From: Flagellimonas algicola
GTDB taxonomy: Bacteria > Bacteroidota > Bacteroidia > Flavobacteriales > Flavobacteriaceae
Length of the DNA: 64,000 nucleotides
Direction of reading: 5' to 3'
NCBI RefSeq assembly: GCF_005937185.1
Contig: NZ_VCNI01000001.1
Location: 1,608,657-1,672,656, forward strand
In this document: piece by piece, positions 19,667 through 28,626 of the stretch
How positions within the stretch are numbered: the stretch's first letter is position 1
Layout: each line of letters opens with the position of its first letter
Notes under the pieces: generated by a model
Told to the model about the DNA's origin: nothing
What the model saw: only the letters and a program-made list of their open reading frames with translations
The model's database searches: none
Program-made: the position numbers and the translations under genes

Positions 19667-20251
19667 ATGATATCAAAAAAGAGAGCTTTAAAATTTGTGA
19701 TTTGGACGCTTCTTATTGGTGTTCTCAGTTCCATTATTATCTACTATTATTTGAAAAATAGTTGGGGGGATTTTATGACGGAAAAAGAGTTAACGGAATT
19801 CGTTACCAAGGTAAAATTCGCAAATGAATTGCCCGATAGATTTTACCATTTGTATGAACAGGAACATCCCAATATTTTATCGTCTAGTTTAAACCAGCAG
19901 ATAGGAAAAGGTTTGATCTCAAATGATTTTACCAAGAGCCCTAGTCTTTTGGCCGCCATGATTTCAGAAATCAGTCGCCAAGATTTGGACAGCACAAAGA
20001 TTTCAAACCGTAAGGCTTACACCTTAGCTTGGAAACTGGAAGAAGAAACAACGCAAAAAGAATGTCTAAATTGGGTTTTGGAGAACTACAAATTTGATTT
20101 ATTCATTCATGGAATAAATGAGGTTTCCAATTTTTATTTCAGAAAAGGGGTATCAGAACTTAGCGACCGGGAGTTAAGTGATATCATCGCTTTAATGAAA
20201 GAACCCAGTATAGTCAACGTTCCTGATAGATCTCATGAAGATGTTCACTGA
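19667..20251 (+). CDS. Membrane-anchored protein resembling a degenerate GT51 (peptidoglycan transglycosylase) domain
   Basis: A 194-residue protein with one N-terminal transmembrane helix (10-29) and the rest outside the cytoplasm. Residues 115-175 line up with the second half of GT51 transglycosylases: SNRKAYTLAWKLEEE fits the RKxxE/LE stretch, KECLNWVLE fits KxxILxxYLN, and GINEVSNFYFRKGVSELS fits the GIxxAAxxYFxK motif, followed by a leucine-rich helix ending in EPSIVNV. The catalytic EDxxFxxHxG and GxSTITQQ motifs are absent at the expected places; instead there is LPDRFYHLYEQEHPN (55-69) and SLNQQIG (74-80). It is thus probably not an active transferase. The gene converges on the cytochrome/FG-GAP gene, with 5 bases between stops. 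Function unknown; the alignment was made by eye. Confidence 0.6.
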   Translation: MISKKRALKFVIWTLLIGVLSSIIIYYYLKNSWGDFMTEKELTEFVTKVKFANELPDRFYHLYEQEHPNILSSSLNQQIGKGLISNDFTKSPSLLAAMISEISRQDLDSTKISNRKAYTLAWKLEEETTQKECLNWVLENYKFDLFIHGINEVSNFYFRKGVSELSDRELSDIIALMKEPSIVNVPDRSHEDVH

Positions 20252-20256
20252 CAAAA

Positions 20257-21732
20257 TCAATTGATCTTATTTTCCAATCTCACCCAAGAAATATTTTTTC
20301 TGTCGGATATATTTGATTCCTCCGGTCCGATATTTAAATTAAAAGCTCCAAGAAATACGTCCAAATCCCCATCCTTATCAAAATCCGATACATCCATGGT
20401 TTGCCATCTAAAATCCGGAAGGCCATTAATGTACTTTGGTTTAAATACCAGTTCTCCTTCATTGGATAAAAAATTTACACTTTTGAACATTGGATCGGTA
20501 AAATCCCCAAAATTGGATATCGTTAAAATATCCGTATCCCCATCTTGATCAAAATCCTCCGCCAAGACTTTACTTACACCATGGATTGGTAAAAAATAGT
20601 CTTCAGAGAAATTCTTATTGCCCCTGTTCAACAACACCCTAACACCATGGAAATTTTTAAGGACTGTTGATAGATCAGAATTATCTCCATTGCCAATAAT
20701 AATATCCTTTAGGCCATCACCATCCATATCCCTTAATTGAAAATCCACTGATCCAAAGGCTGGTTGAAATTGAACTACTTTTTCACCAATAAAGGAATCA
20801 TTTTCATAATCCCAAATCATGATCATCTCATGTTCTTGCGCAAATAAGACCACAATCTCATTTTCCTCATCCGTATCCATGTTCGCCATTTCAACCTTAA
20901 TGGCTCCGGACATGGGATGAATTATCCGCTTTTTGTATGTCCCGTTCTTTAAATTTTCAAACAAAGAAAAATCACCTACATTATTTCCATAATTGCAAAC
21001 AAATACATCGTCGTATCCATCTAAATTCATATCGTAAACCAAAAAATCTACTGGCCTCATTAATCCTTCAATAGAATTATCTCCAATCTTGAGTCTCCCT
21101 TTAGCATCATCCGAAGGGTTTATATCTCCAATTGTCAATAGGTAATCCGAGGAATCCTTAAACATTATTTTAACCGGGGGACTTTCCAGTTTTTCCGAAT
21201 TAAGGATACCGCCATTATTATCTAATGTTACCAATGAAGAATTACCCACATTTCCCAAAAACAAACGTGCGCTTTTTTCATCATATGTTGTCATAGAAAT
21301 TATTGCCAAAGAATCATCGGAATAAATATGCGGCTCAAACAAGTTGCTATATTCTTGATCTTGGATAACGTTCTTAGGGATACTATTTTCTGATCGATTT
21401 AAATAATAATGTACTATTTTATCCCAATCTTCTTGTGGCATTATAGGATTTAGGACCGGATTGGATTCGGGGTTACCATACGTATAAATTGGCCCATGGG
21501 ACATTCCCATTTTTAAACCCATACTTGGTAATATTTTTTCACCCCACACTCTTCTAGGTAATATGGAAGGAGGCGTGAATAGATGGCATGAGGCACAATA
21601 GGTTTTAGCCAAAAGCTCCCCTTCAGCATGTTTATTTTCATTGGAACAACCAACAGAAAACAAAAAAATTCCAACACCCAAAACGATTTTGGAAATAGAA
21701 ATGACCTTTTTGTATTTAACTGGATTAAGCAT
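20257..21732 (-). CDS. Cytochrome c / FG-GAP repeat lipoprotein
   Basis: A 491-residue protein. A lipobox (FLFSVGC, Cys29) is followed by one c-type heme motif, CASCH at 46-50, with Met71 or Met75 as possible sixth ligand. The rest (about 120-485) is an FG-GAP/VCBS-type beta-propeller with loops such as DMNLDGYDD, DMDGDGLKD, DFDQDGDTD and DFDKDGDLD. So a small redox domain is joined to a calcium-stabilised propeller outside the cytoplasm. Its electron partner and substrate are unknown. It is encoded downstream of SusD but behind a clear hairpin (21923-21953), so it probably has its own promoter or depends on read-through. The ATG at 21732 is well placed for the signal sequence. Confidence 0.8.
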   Translation of the reverse strand: MLNPVKYKKVISISKIVLGVGIFLFSVGCSNENKHAEGELLAKTYCASCHLFTPPSILPRRVWGEKILPSMGLKMGMSHGPIYTYGNPESNPVLNPIMPQEDWDKIVHYYLNRSENSIPKNVIQDQEYSNLFEPHIYSDDSLAIISMTTYDEKSARLFLGNVGNSSLVTLDNNGGILNSEKLESPPVKIMFKDSSDYLLTIGDINPSDDAKGRLKIGDNSIEGLMRPVDFLVYDMNLDGYDDVFVCNYGNNVGDFSLFENLKNGTYKKRIIHPMSGAIKVEMANMDTDEENEIVVLFAQEHEMIMIWDYENDSFIGEKVVQFQPAFGSVDFQLRDMDGDGLKDIIIGNGDNSDLSTVLKNFHGVRVLLNRGNKNFSEDYFLPIHGVSKVLAEDFDQDGDTDILTISNFGDFTDPMFKSVNFLSNEGELVFKPKYINGLPDFRWQTMDVSDFDKDGDLDVFLGAFNLNIGPEESNISDRKNISWVRLENKIN

Positions 21733-21922
21733 ATTTAAATAACGGAAGCGGTACTTTTGGCATATCTAGAAATAGGCTGATGTGTATAAAGTTCTGGCAG
21801 AAAACAGTTATTAATTATTGTACCCTTATGGCAATAGACTAATTTACGAAGTTTTAGTCTGGTTCCAGGATTATCTTTCTGAATTACTAACAGCAGTTTG
21901 GGTAAACCCATACACACACAAA

Positions 21923-21953
21923 AACGGTAAGATCCGCTACAAATCTTACCGTT
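21923..21953 (-). terminator. Rho-independent-like terminator after the SusCD operon
   Basis: A perfect 11-base inverted repeat (AACGGTAAGAT and ATCTTACCGTT) with a 9-base loop lies 32 bases after the SusD stop. On the minus strand the stem is followed by TTTTGTGTG, a weak T-rich tail. The remaining 190 bases before the cytochrome gene hold a smaller 7-base hairpin (21836-21860) and nothing else I can name. Confidence 0.7.
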
Positions 21954-21984
21954 GCTCAAACTAAACTAACTCAAAATATAATCT

Positions 21985-23604
21985 CTAATTTGCCAGATTT
22001 GGATTTTGTTCTATTTCCTGTAGCGGTATTGGAGCATAATAATTATCCGTTCCCAAAGAACCTAAAATAGGGTTTTGAGCACTGGTAAATGGTCTGGGAG
22101 TACCTACTCCATTTTCGTCAAATTCAGTACCAACAGAGACCTGAGGATTTCTGTTACCCAAAGCTTCCTGAACCTTTTCTTTGCGAACTAAATCGTTCCA
22201 GCGGATAAATTCACCCGCAAACTCCCATTTTCTTTCTGTAAAGGCCAAATCTTGAATAGTACCATCACCAGCCGTCAAGTCACTGGCCGCCGCAGAATTT
22301 ATATCTAATCCTTCAGCTCTTCTATGAACCATATTCAAGGCCTCCCAAGCCTCTGCACCTGCTGTATTGGCTTCCCCGGAAGCTTCAGCATAAATTAGCA
22401 GCACCTCTGCATATCTCATAAACAAATCACTTCTAAGTGTTTGAAACTGCGCCCAATCACCATCTGACAATTCTCCTACAATTTTTCTTAAAATAGGATT
22501 TTGCTGATCTTTGAACTCTTCCCAACGAAGCATGCTGGTTGGGTTCTCCGTATCAATTGACCCATCATCTGCCACAGGCAATTCAGCATAATATGTGGCA
22601 TCCTTTCTTACTCCATCAGGCATATCTTCAAAAAACCGGATTTCTGCAAATGTTTCTTGCCAACCATTTAAGCCCGGATCAGATGGTAATCCTAATTTTC
22701 CCATCTTACGATTGGTAAGGTTACCAGCAGAATTACTATAAGCAATTGTAAATACGCCTTCTTGATTAAATCTTCCCGCGAGCGACCATAATTTGGCCAA
22801 ATCCGGTTCCAAACCAAAACCATGTCCAGCTGCATTGTCCATAACCTGTTTAGCCATTGCAGCGGCGGCGGCATACTTGGAGTTGTCCTTAAGTGGAAAT
22901 CCTGCCCAGTCCATATATAATCTTGCCAAAAAGGCTCTGGCTGTTCCTCTACTAGGTCTTGTAGAACCTACATTTGTACTTTCCGGCAATCTTGCTTCCG
23001 CTTGTAAAAGATCACTCTCTATTTGTTCAAAAACCTCTAGTTGGGTAGCCAACGATGGTTGTTGAAATGGATCAACTTCCAAAACAAGTGGGATTCTACC
23101 ATGGATACGCATTAAATGATTGAACATAATAGCCCTTAAAAAATAGGTTTCGCCAAGTAATCTTTCTTGTTTGTTTGGATCGGGATCTGACAGGGTAACT
23201 CCTTCTATACTTTGGAATACTGTATTTGCAGCACGAATCATCTCATAGACTCCCCTCCAGTTGGTAAACGTTCTGGAATTTTCAGGTGTTACAAATCTTT
23301 GGTCATATTCCCTAAAATCGGCCTTATTACTAGCAACATGCGTAGTAATATCATCTCCTGACCAACCGTTTACATAAAAGGTAGACATCCAAGCTGCCTT
23401 ATTTAGTTTACCATAGATACCAGTAACCCCTAACTCCAACTGCGCCATATCACTATAGGTCACAACTTGTAACTGGGAAGAAGCAGGATCTTCATCAAGA
23501 TCAAACTGCTCACAACTATTAAAGGTCAAGGCCAAGGCCACAACTGCTAAAATTGCCGGATGTGCCTTAAAAAAAGATGATTTATACAAATTTCTTGTTT
23601 TCAT
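21985..23604 (-). CDS. SusD/RagB-family glycan-binding lipoprotein
   Basis: A 539-residue outer-membrane lipoprotein that binds oligosaccharide and forms the lid over its SusC partner. The signal sequence ends at Cys31 (ALTFNSC). Then follow the helical TPR-like core (RLLGETYFLRAIMFNHLMR near 150) and the SusD C-terminal region with RSDLFMRYAEVLLIYAEA and FTERKWEFAGEFIRWNDLVR, standard marks of the family. It is 39 bases downstream of the SusC gene and closed by the terminator at 21923-21953. The glycan bound is not readable from the sequence; the neighbourhood suggests agar- or carrageenan-type oligosaccharides. Confidence 0.95.
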   Translation of the reverse strand: MKTRNLYKSSFFKAHPAILAVVALALTFNSCEQFDLDEDPASSQLQVVTYSDMAQLELGVTGIYGKLNKAAWMSTFYVNGWSGDDITTHVASNKADFREYDQRFVTPENSRTFTNWRGVYEMIRAANTVFQSIEGVTLSDPDPNKQERLLGETYFLRAIMFNHLMRIHGRIPLVLEVDPFQQPSLATQLEVFEQIESDLLQAEARLPESTNVGSTRPSRGTARAFLARLYMDWAGFPLKDNSKYAAAAAMAKQVMDNAAGHGFGLEPDLAKLWSLAGRFNQEGVFTIAYSNSAGNLTNRKMGKLGLPSDPGLNGWQETFAEIRFFEDMPDGVRKDATYYAELPVADDGSIDTENPTSMLRWEEFKDQQNPILRKIVGELSDGDWAQFQTLRSDLFMRYAEVLLIYAEASGEANTAGAEAWEALNMVHRRAEGLDINSAAASDLTAGDGTIQDLAFTERKWEFAGEFIRWNDLVRKEKVQEALGNRNPQVSVGTEFDENGVGTPRPFTSAQNPILGSLGTDNYYAPIPLQEIEQNPNLAN

Positions 23605-23643
23605 ATTTTCGTTTTTACTTTCGTTTTAACAATTTTTTTGATA

Positions 23644-26600
23644 TTAGAACCCAACTTTAAGACCTAAGGTATACGTCCTTGGAATAGGATAAGCTCCTAC
23701 GTTTATGCCTGGAGCAACGTCTGCATTCCCTTGGGAATTATCTCCAGTTTCCGGTCTTCTTGAGGTTGCCTCCGGGTCATAGCCGCTATAATCCGTAATC
23801 AGGAACAAATTCTGACCACCACCGTATATCTTAATGGTAGTACCCTCTCCCAACCAAGCTATATCTGTTAAGGTATATCCTATAGTAAGGTTACTTAACC
23901 TAACGAAATCTCCTTTTTCAACATATCTTGAAGAATTAAAAAGCTGTACCGTTGCAGGGACATCGGTTTCGTTGGCAGGTGTCCATTGATTTACTTGATC
24001 TGATGCCAAAAAACTTCTTGAATCCCCAGCTCCACCAGTAATCTGTGCCTGCATTAAATTGTAGACATCAAAACCGTGGGAACCGCTTAAGAAAATGTTT
24101 ATATCCAATTTTTTGTACGTAATGGTGTTATTGAAACCCCAAGTAAAGGTAGGCTGACCATTTCCAATGGCACCAAAAACAATCTCACCATCAGCATCCC
24201 TTAAATATTTGGCATCTCCGGGTACTTTGCCAAATGTTGCTGCTTCCGCAGCTTCTGCACTTTTCCAAGTGCCTAAGAAGGTTGCGCCTTGAAATTGTCC
24301 TAATGGTTCTCCCAATTCAATAAGGTTAGCCCTTCTGGCTTGTCCTCCCGGGACAGTAACCAGACCTTCAATTTGCTCAAGACCACCAAATAATTGTGTT
24401 ACTTCATTTTTAACAAAAGACCCCGCAAAATTTGCATTCCAGTTAAGGTTTTCGTTTTGGATAATATCATAGCCCACGGCAATATCAATACCAAAATTCT
24501 CGGTTTCACCAACATTTTGAAAAACAGTTCCACCACCATTAGTTCCTGAAACTGGCACTTCTAAAAGTAAATCCGAGGTTATTTTTTTATAACCATCGAT
24601 ACTAAAGTTACCCCTGCCTTCATTAAATCCTACATCTACACCTATGTTGGTTTGACTAGTAGTCTCCCAGGTAAGCCCTTCATTGGCAAAACTGGTAATG
24701 AAAGTTCCTGGATCTGGTGCCCCACCATCGAAAGCATATATGTTACCATCTAAATTGGCAAAGGTGCCAAAGGTGTCAATTGCTTGGTTACCTACTTGAC
24801 CCCAGCCAGCTCTTAATTTTAAGTTACTGATAAAACCAGTACTCTCGGCAGGGTTAATGAGGCTATATCCCGCTGCAATAGATGGAAAGAAACCCCATTT
24901 ATTACCAGGCCTAAAGACGGATGTACCATCATAACGTCCGGTTGCTGTAAGAGACAGATTGTTATCAAAGATATACTCTGCCCGTAACATAAAGGATGAT
25001 AGCTCTCTTTCCGAAGCATTGTTGCTTATTGAAAAACCTGTGCCTGTTTCTGCAAAAAAGAATCCATTTGGCAATACAAGATTATCAGCATTGTAGCTAT
25101 TGAAAGACGTTTTATTATTAGAATATTCCTGTACTCCGGTTAATTTTACATTGTGCTTATCCTTAAATATTTTTTGCCAAGTAAAAATGTTACTTAATTG
25201 AAAGGCTGTAAACTTATTTGTACTGAAGTTGGCAGCAGGTGTATCATTACTATTTTCAACGGTAAACCTTTCAAGGTTAAAGTTGTTTACACGAGTACCG
25301 GCAATCATTGTATAACTGAAATTATCCGTAATTTGATAGTTAACATTCAATGTGCCGCTAAATTGCTCATCAACATCCTTTGCGTCCGTTTCGTTTAATG
25401 TTAAAACGGGGTTCAAGTTCAATGACCCAATACCTTTTATAGAGCGTCTGTTATAGTTTCCTGCGTCATCAAAAATTGGGGTTGTTGGATCCCAGGTCAA
25501 GGCTTTTGCTATTGTACTTCCTTGTCCGTTACCAAATCTCTCGAAATTATTCTTTGTTTCTCCCCTACTACCGAATAGATTAAGACCTACTTTCAATTTG
25601 TCACTAATTTGTGCTTCCAAATTGGATCTAAGCGATATTTGCTGATATCCGGTATTTATAACAATACCTTCTTCATCCCTATAGTTTCCGGATAAAAAGT
25701 ATCTTAGTTTTCCATCGGTGTCTGATCCGCTTGCGGAAATTTGCAAGTTCTGGCTAACACCCGTCCTTAAAACCTCATCTTGATAGTGAGTCCCGCCGTT
25801 AGCAACCAAATCTGCAATCTCAGCATCGGTAAACGTAGGGTTTTGGCCAATACTCAATTTTCTTAAATTTTCAATTCTAGCAAATTCTCCTACGTCATCA
25901 GCTAAAGTTGGCAGAAAATCAGGAACCTCGGATATCGTTGTAAAAAAATCAACATTGACTTGCCCTTTTCCTGAACCCCTTTTCGTTGTTACAAGGATTA
26001 CACCATTAGAACCCCTTACCCCATAAATAGCGGTTGCAGAAGCATCCTTCAATACATCCATAGAAGCAATATCGTTCGGATTAAGTGTACTTAAATCTCC
26101 TCCTAAGACACCATCAATAACTATTAGCGGATCATTATTACCAGTTATAGAGTTAACACCCCTAATACGGATTTTAATGCCTGCCCCGGGAGCTCCATTT
26201 TCTCTTGCTACGGAAACACCGGCAGCCCTTCCCTGCAATGCCTCATCAACCCTTGTTACAGGTTGGTTTTCAAAAGACTCCGAGGAAACACGTGAAACAG
26301 CGCCCGTAAGATCCTTTTTCAATGCAGTACCATATCCAATAACTATGACTTCATCCAATTGACTGGCATCTTCCACAAGTATTATATTAATTGTAGTTTG
26401 GTTGCCCACGGTCACATTTTGGGTAGAATACCCAATATAAGAAATCACCAATACGTCTTCAGGGGATACTTCTATACTAAAATTACCATCAAAATCGGTA
26501 GTGACTCCATTAGTTGTACCCTGCACAACAATATTGGCTCCAGGAATGGGTCCTTCCGCGTCCGACACGGTTCCGGTCACCTGCTGTTGGGCTTGCACTT

Positions 26601-26676
26601 GTTGAAAGCCTAGAAGGGTTAAAAAAAGTCCCATAAGAAAACTTCCCTTCAAAATTCTTAAAAGTTGTTTTTTCAT
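23644..26676 (-). CDS. SusC/RagA-family TonB-dependent outer-membrane transporter
   Basis: A 1010-residue outer-membrane porin importing oligosaccharides with TonB energy. It has a signal peptide (about 1-29), a carboxypeptidase-regulatory-like N-terminal domain (about 31-105; VTGTVSDAEGPIPGANIVV), a plug with the SusC signature (DEVIVIGYGTALKKDLTGAV near 108 and PLIVIDGV near 183) and a beta-barrel ending in aromatic-rich TYTLGLKVGF. Length is normal for the family. It is the first gene of the susCD operon; a 583-base gap upstream contains the double-CTAG motif 170 bases before the ATG, suggesting shared control with the GH2/agar operon. The substrate is inferred to be a red-algal galactan oligosaccharide. 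Confidence 0.96.
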   Translation of the reverse strand: MKKQLLRILKGSFLMGLFLTLLGFQQVQAQQQVTGTVSDAEGPIPGANIVVQGTTNGVTTDFDGNFSIEVSPEDVLVISYIGYSTQNVTVGNQTTINIILVEDASQLDEVIVIGYGTALKKDLTGAVSRVSSESFENQPVTRVDEALQGRAAGVSVARENGAPGAGIKIRIRGVNSITGNNDPLIVIDGVLGGDLSTLNPNDIASMDVLKDASATAIYGVRGSNGVILVTTKRGSGKGQVNVDFFTTISEVPDFLPTLADDVGEFARIENLRKLSIGQNPTFTDAEIADLVANGGTHYQDEVLRTGVSQNLQISASGSDTDGKLRYFLSGNYRDEEGIVINTGYQQISLRSNLEAQISDKLKVGLNLFGSRGETKNNFERFGNGQGSTIAKALTWDPTTPIFDDAGNYNRRSIKGIGSLNLNPVLTLNETDAKDVDEQFSGTLNVNYQITDNFSYTMIAGTRVNNFNLERFTVENSNDTPAANFSTNKFTAFQLSNIFTWQKIFKDKHNVKLTGVQEYSNNKTSFNSYNADNLVLPNGFFFAETGTGFSISNNASERELSSFMLRAEYIFDNNLSLTATGRYDGTSVFRPGNKWGFFPSIAAGYSLINPAESTGFISNLKLRAGWGQVGNQAIDTFGTFANLDGNIYAFDGGAPDPGTFITSFANEGLTWETTSQTNIGVDVGFNEGRGNFSIDGYKKITSDLLLEVPVSGTNGGGTVFQNVGETENFGIDIAVGYDIIQNENLNWNANFAGSFVKNEVTQLFGGLEQIEGLVTVPGGQARRANLIELGEPLGQFQGATFLGTWKSAEAAEAATFGKVPGDAKYLRDADGEIVFGAIGNGQPTFTWGFNNTITYKKLDINIFLSGSHGFDVYNLMQAQITGGAGDSRSFLASDQVNQWTPANETDVPATVQLFNSSRYVEKGDFVRLSNLTIGYTLTDIAWLGEGTTIKIYGGGQNLFLITDYSGYDPEATSRRPETGDNSQGNADVAPGINVGAYPIPRTYTLGLKVGF

Positions 26677-27259
26677 AATCGTTTAGTTTAAAGTTGAAAT
26701 AGTTCCAGTTTATTAAGTGGTTATTGCTTTGTGTTCTCCTATCTAATTGGTCATTTCCCAAAGCCTTTGCTTTTTGGAGAGAACATTAAGTTTACATTTA
26801 GTTAAGGCTAAACTAATAATTGCCATTTCTCATTTTGAAAATTGCACTAGATTTAAACTAGACAACCCTTGATGATCTACTACTACCAAAAAAATTTAAC
26901 ATTAGGAATACGCTTTCTTCGTTAAAAAATAAATCCCATAATGGAAAACTTAATTTTTCCTGTTAAACATTTGGAAATCCTTAATTTAACTAGGGAAAAG
27001 TATCAAATCTTAAATTTGTCTTGGTCAACAAATGGTTTAAAGAGTAATACAAATGATTTATTGGTAATTCTTCTTTCGGTAATCTCTCCTACAATCCCTT
27101 CATACTTATCAAAATGAAAGTCCTTGAAGACCATTACATAAAAATATTGCGTATGGTTAAGTTCAAATGAACCACTATTAACCATTATTGGCACTATTTT
27201 AACATGAGAACTGATAGATTGCCCAAAGGGAAGATATTATTGTACTAGGTTTAGGTAGA
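26677..27259. other. 583-base intergenic region upstream of susC
   Basis: This AT-rich gap lies between the GntP gene stop and the susC start and presumably holds the susC promoter, though I find no clean TAnnTTTG. It contains the double-CTAG motif (26846-26864) and an inverted repeat TTAGTT-N7-AACTAA at 26798-26816. A 60-odd-codon minus-strand frame (27003-27194, beginning GTG, or ATG at 27185) shows no recognisable domain; I do not call it a gene. Confidence 0.6.
26846..26864. promoter_or_regulatory. Double-CTAG operator candidate upstream of susC
   Basis: ACTAGATTTAAACTAGACA is 16/19 identical to the element at 14464-14482 before the GH2 operon: again two CTAG cores 7 bases apart and the same ACA end. 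CTACTACT follows after 12 bases, against 2 bases in the other copy, a difference of about one helix turn. It lies 170 bases upstream of the susC ATG. It is probably a regulator site shared by both operons. Confidence 0.5.
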
Positions 27260-28555
27260 TTACATCAAAAAGTAAAGCAGCAATGCCATTAGTACCCCAG
27301 AAAAAGCTATTACTGCGGTAAGTACACTAAAGGTTTTTAAAAGTTTGTGCGTGTCGATTCCATGAACTTCCTTAAACAGCCAAAAAAAACTGCTGTTAAC
27401 GTGTATAATTCCCAACGAACCCGCACCGATTGCCGCGGCGGTCAATTCAGGAGGTACGCTGCCATTTGTGACCATCGGTGCCATTATCGATGCTGTGGTT
27501 ATTAATGAAACTGTAATAGAACCTGTTACCGTGGTAAACATAAAACTCAGCAAGAAAGGCAGCATTATTCCAATAGTTTCAAGTCCACCTGTATCGGGCA
27601 ATAACGAGTTCACAATTTCAGTGTCCTTAATAACTTGGCCAAAAGCACCGCCAGTACCCGTAATCAGTATTACTGTGGCCGACTTTGCTCCAGAAGTTTT
27701 GAAATACTCGTTTATTTTTTTTGAAAAACCTTTTCGCTCTAAAAGCGGTAAGGCAAAAACTACCCCGATTAAAAGTGCCCAAACCGGATTTTTGATAAAA
27801 GCAATTATCTGATTATCTCCAGAAAACAAATTGCCCAAACCCATTAAAACCAATGGTGCCAATAAGGAGATAAACGGCAGAACTCGTTTGAAACCTTGGA
27901 TGGGGTTTTTCCCGTCTTTAATATGCACTACTTCCTCAACTAAAGGTATCGTCAAATTCTTTTTATTGAATTTTACCCAAATCAAACCTCCGATAACTGC
28001 AAATAAACCCACGGTAACATTGATAGGAATCATTCCACTGATGTCGGTTTCAAGAATGGCTGCAACTGCCAAAGGGCCAGGCGTAGGCGGAATCAAAGCG
28101 TGTGCTACGGTTAAACTACTCGCTAAAGAAAGTCCCAATACCAAAACGGAATGACCAGACTTTTTTGACAATGCGATAACAGTGGGCAATAAAGTAAGGT
28201 AGGCGACATCTACAAAAACTGGAATTCCCACCAAAAAACCAATAATAGCCATGGCCATAGGCAAACGCCTAATTCCAAAAACTTTTATTACACTTTCAGC
28301 GATAACATCAGCACCACCGGTTGCTGCTAGAATTTCTCCAAGTAAGGTTCCAAAGAGAATGACAAGACCAATCCATTTTAAGGTATTTCCGAATCCACTT
28401 AACAAGCTTTCTGTTACTACTTCTACAGAGCCACCAGAAACCAAACCCAAAATCAGACCTGCTATCAGAAGTGCCGGAATAGGATGTACCTTCAATATTG
28501 TTATCGAAACGATAAGTAATACGATACAGCCAATTAAAATAGCGAGGCTGGTCAT
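27260..28555 (-). CDS. GntP-family gluconate/sugar-acid permease
   Basis: A 431-residue inner-membrane H+ symporter with about 12-14 hydrophobic segments. The GntP-type stretches include PIPALLIAGLILGLVSGGS near residue 25, FVDVAYLTLLPTV near 115, AHALIPPTPGPLAVAA near 150 and INVTVGLFAVIGGLIW. Family members carry gluconate, idonate or 2-keto-3-deoxy-sugar acids. It is the last gene of the middle cluster, which ends in 2-keto-3-deoxy-sugar-acid metabolism, so an acidic sugar (gluconate-like, galactonate or anhydrogalactonate) is the likely cargo. It lies 71 bases after a sulfatase gene. Family firm, substrate inferred. Confidence 0.88.
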   Translation of the reverse strand: MTSLAILIGCIVLLIVSITILKVHPIPALLIAGLILGLVSGGSVEVVTESLLSGFGNTLKWIGLVILFGTLLGEILAATGGADVIAESVIKVFGIRRLPMAMAIIGFLVGIPVFVDVAYLTLLPTVIALSKKSGHSVLVLGLSLASSLTVAHALIPPTPGPLAVAAILETDISGMIPINVTVGLFAVIGGLIWVKFNKKNLTIPLVEEVVHIKDGKNPIQGFKRVLPFISLLAPLVLMGLGNLFSGDNQIIAFIKNPVWALLIGVVFALPLLERKGFSKKINEYFKTSGAKSATVILITGTGGAFGQVIKDTEIVNSLLPDTGGLETIGIMLPFLLSFMFTTVTGSITVSLITTASIMAPMVTNGSVPPELTAAAIGAGSLGIIHVNSSFFWLFKEVHGIDTHKLLKTFSVLTAVIAFSGVLMALLLYFLM

Positions 28556-28626
28556 TCGGTTTCTGTTTTAGTTCAAGTAACTCGACTTCTAAACTCTTAT
28601 ATCCTTTTGGCTTAACTAAGGTTGGG

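Noticed and set aside
21836..21860. Second hairpin (AGACTAA-N11-TTAGTCT) after the SusD gene
   Set aside because: Only 7 base pairs, AT-rich, no T run; the 11-base stem at 21923-21953 explains termination better.
21735..21959. Minus-strand frame of 74 codons between SusD and cytochrome/FG-GAP genes
   Set aside because: It runs through the SusD terminator hairpin and has no protein-like character.
27003..27194. Short minus-strand frame of about 60 codons upstream of susC
   Set aside because: GTG start, no domain, no signal peptide, and it lies in a likely regulatory gap.
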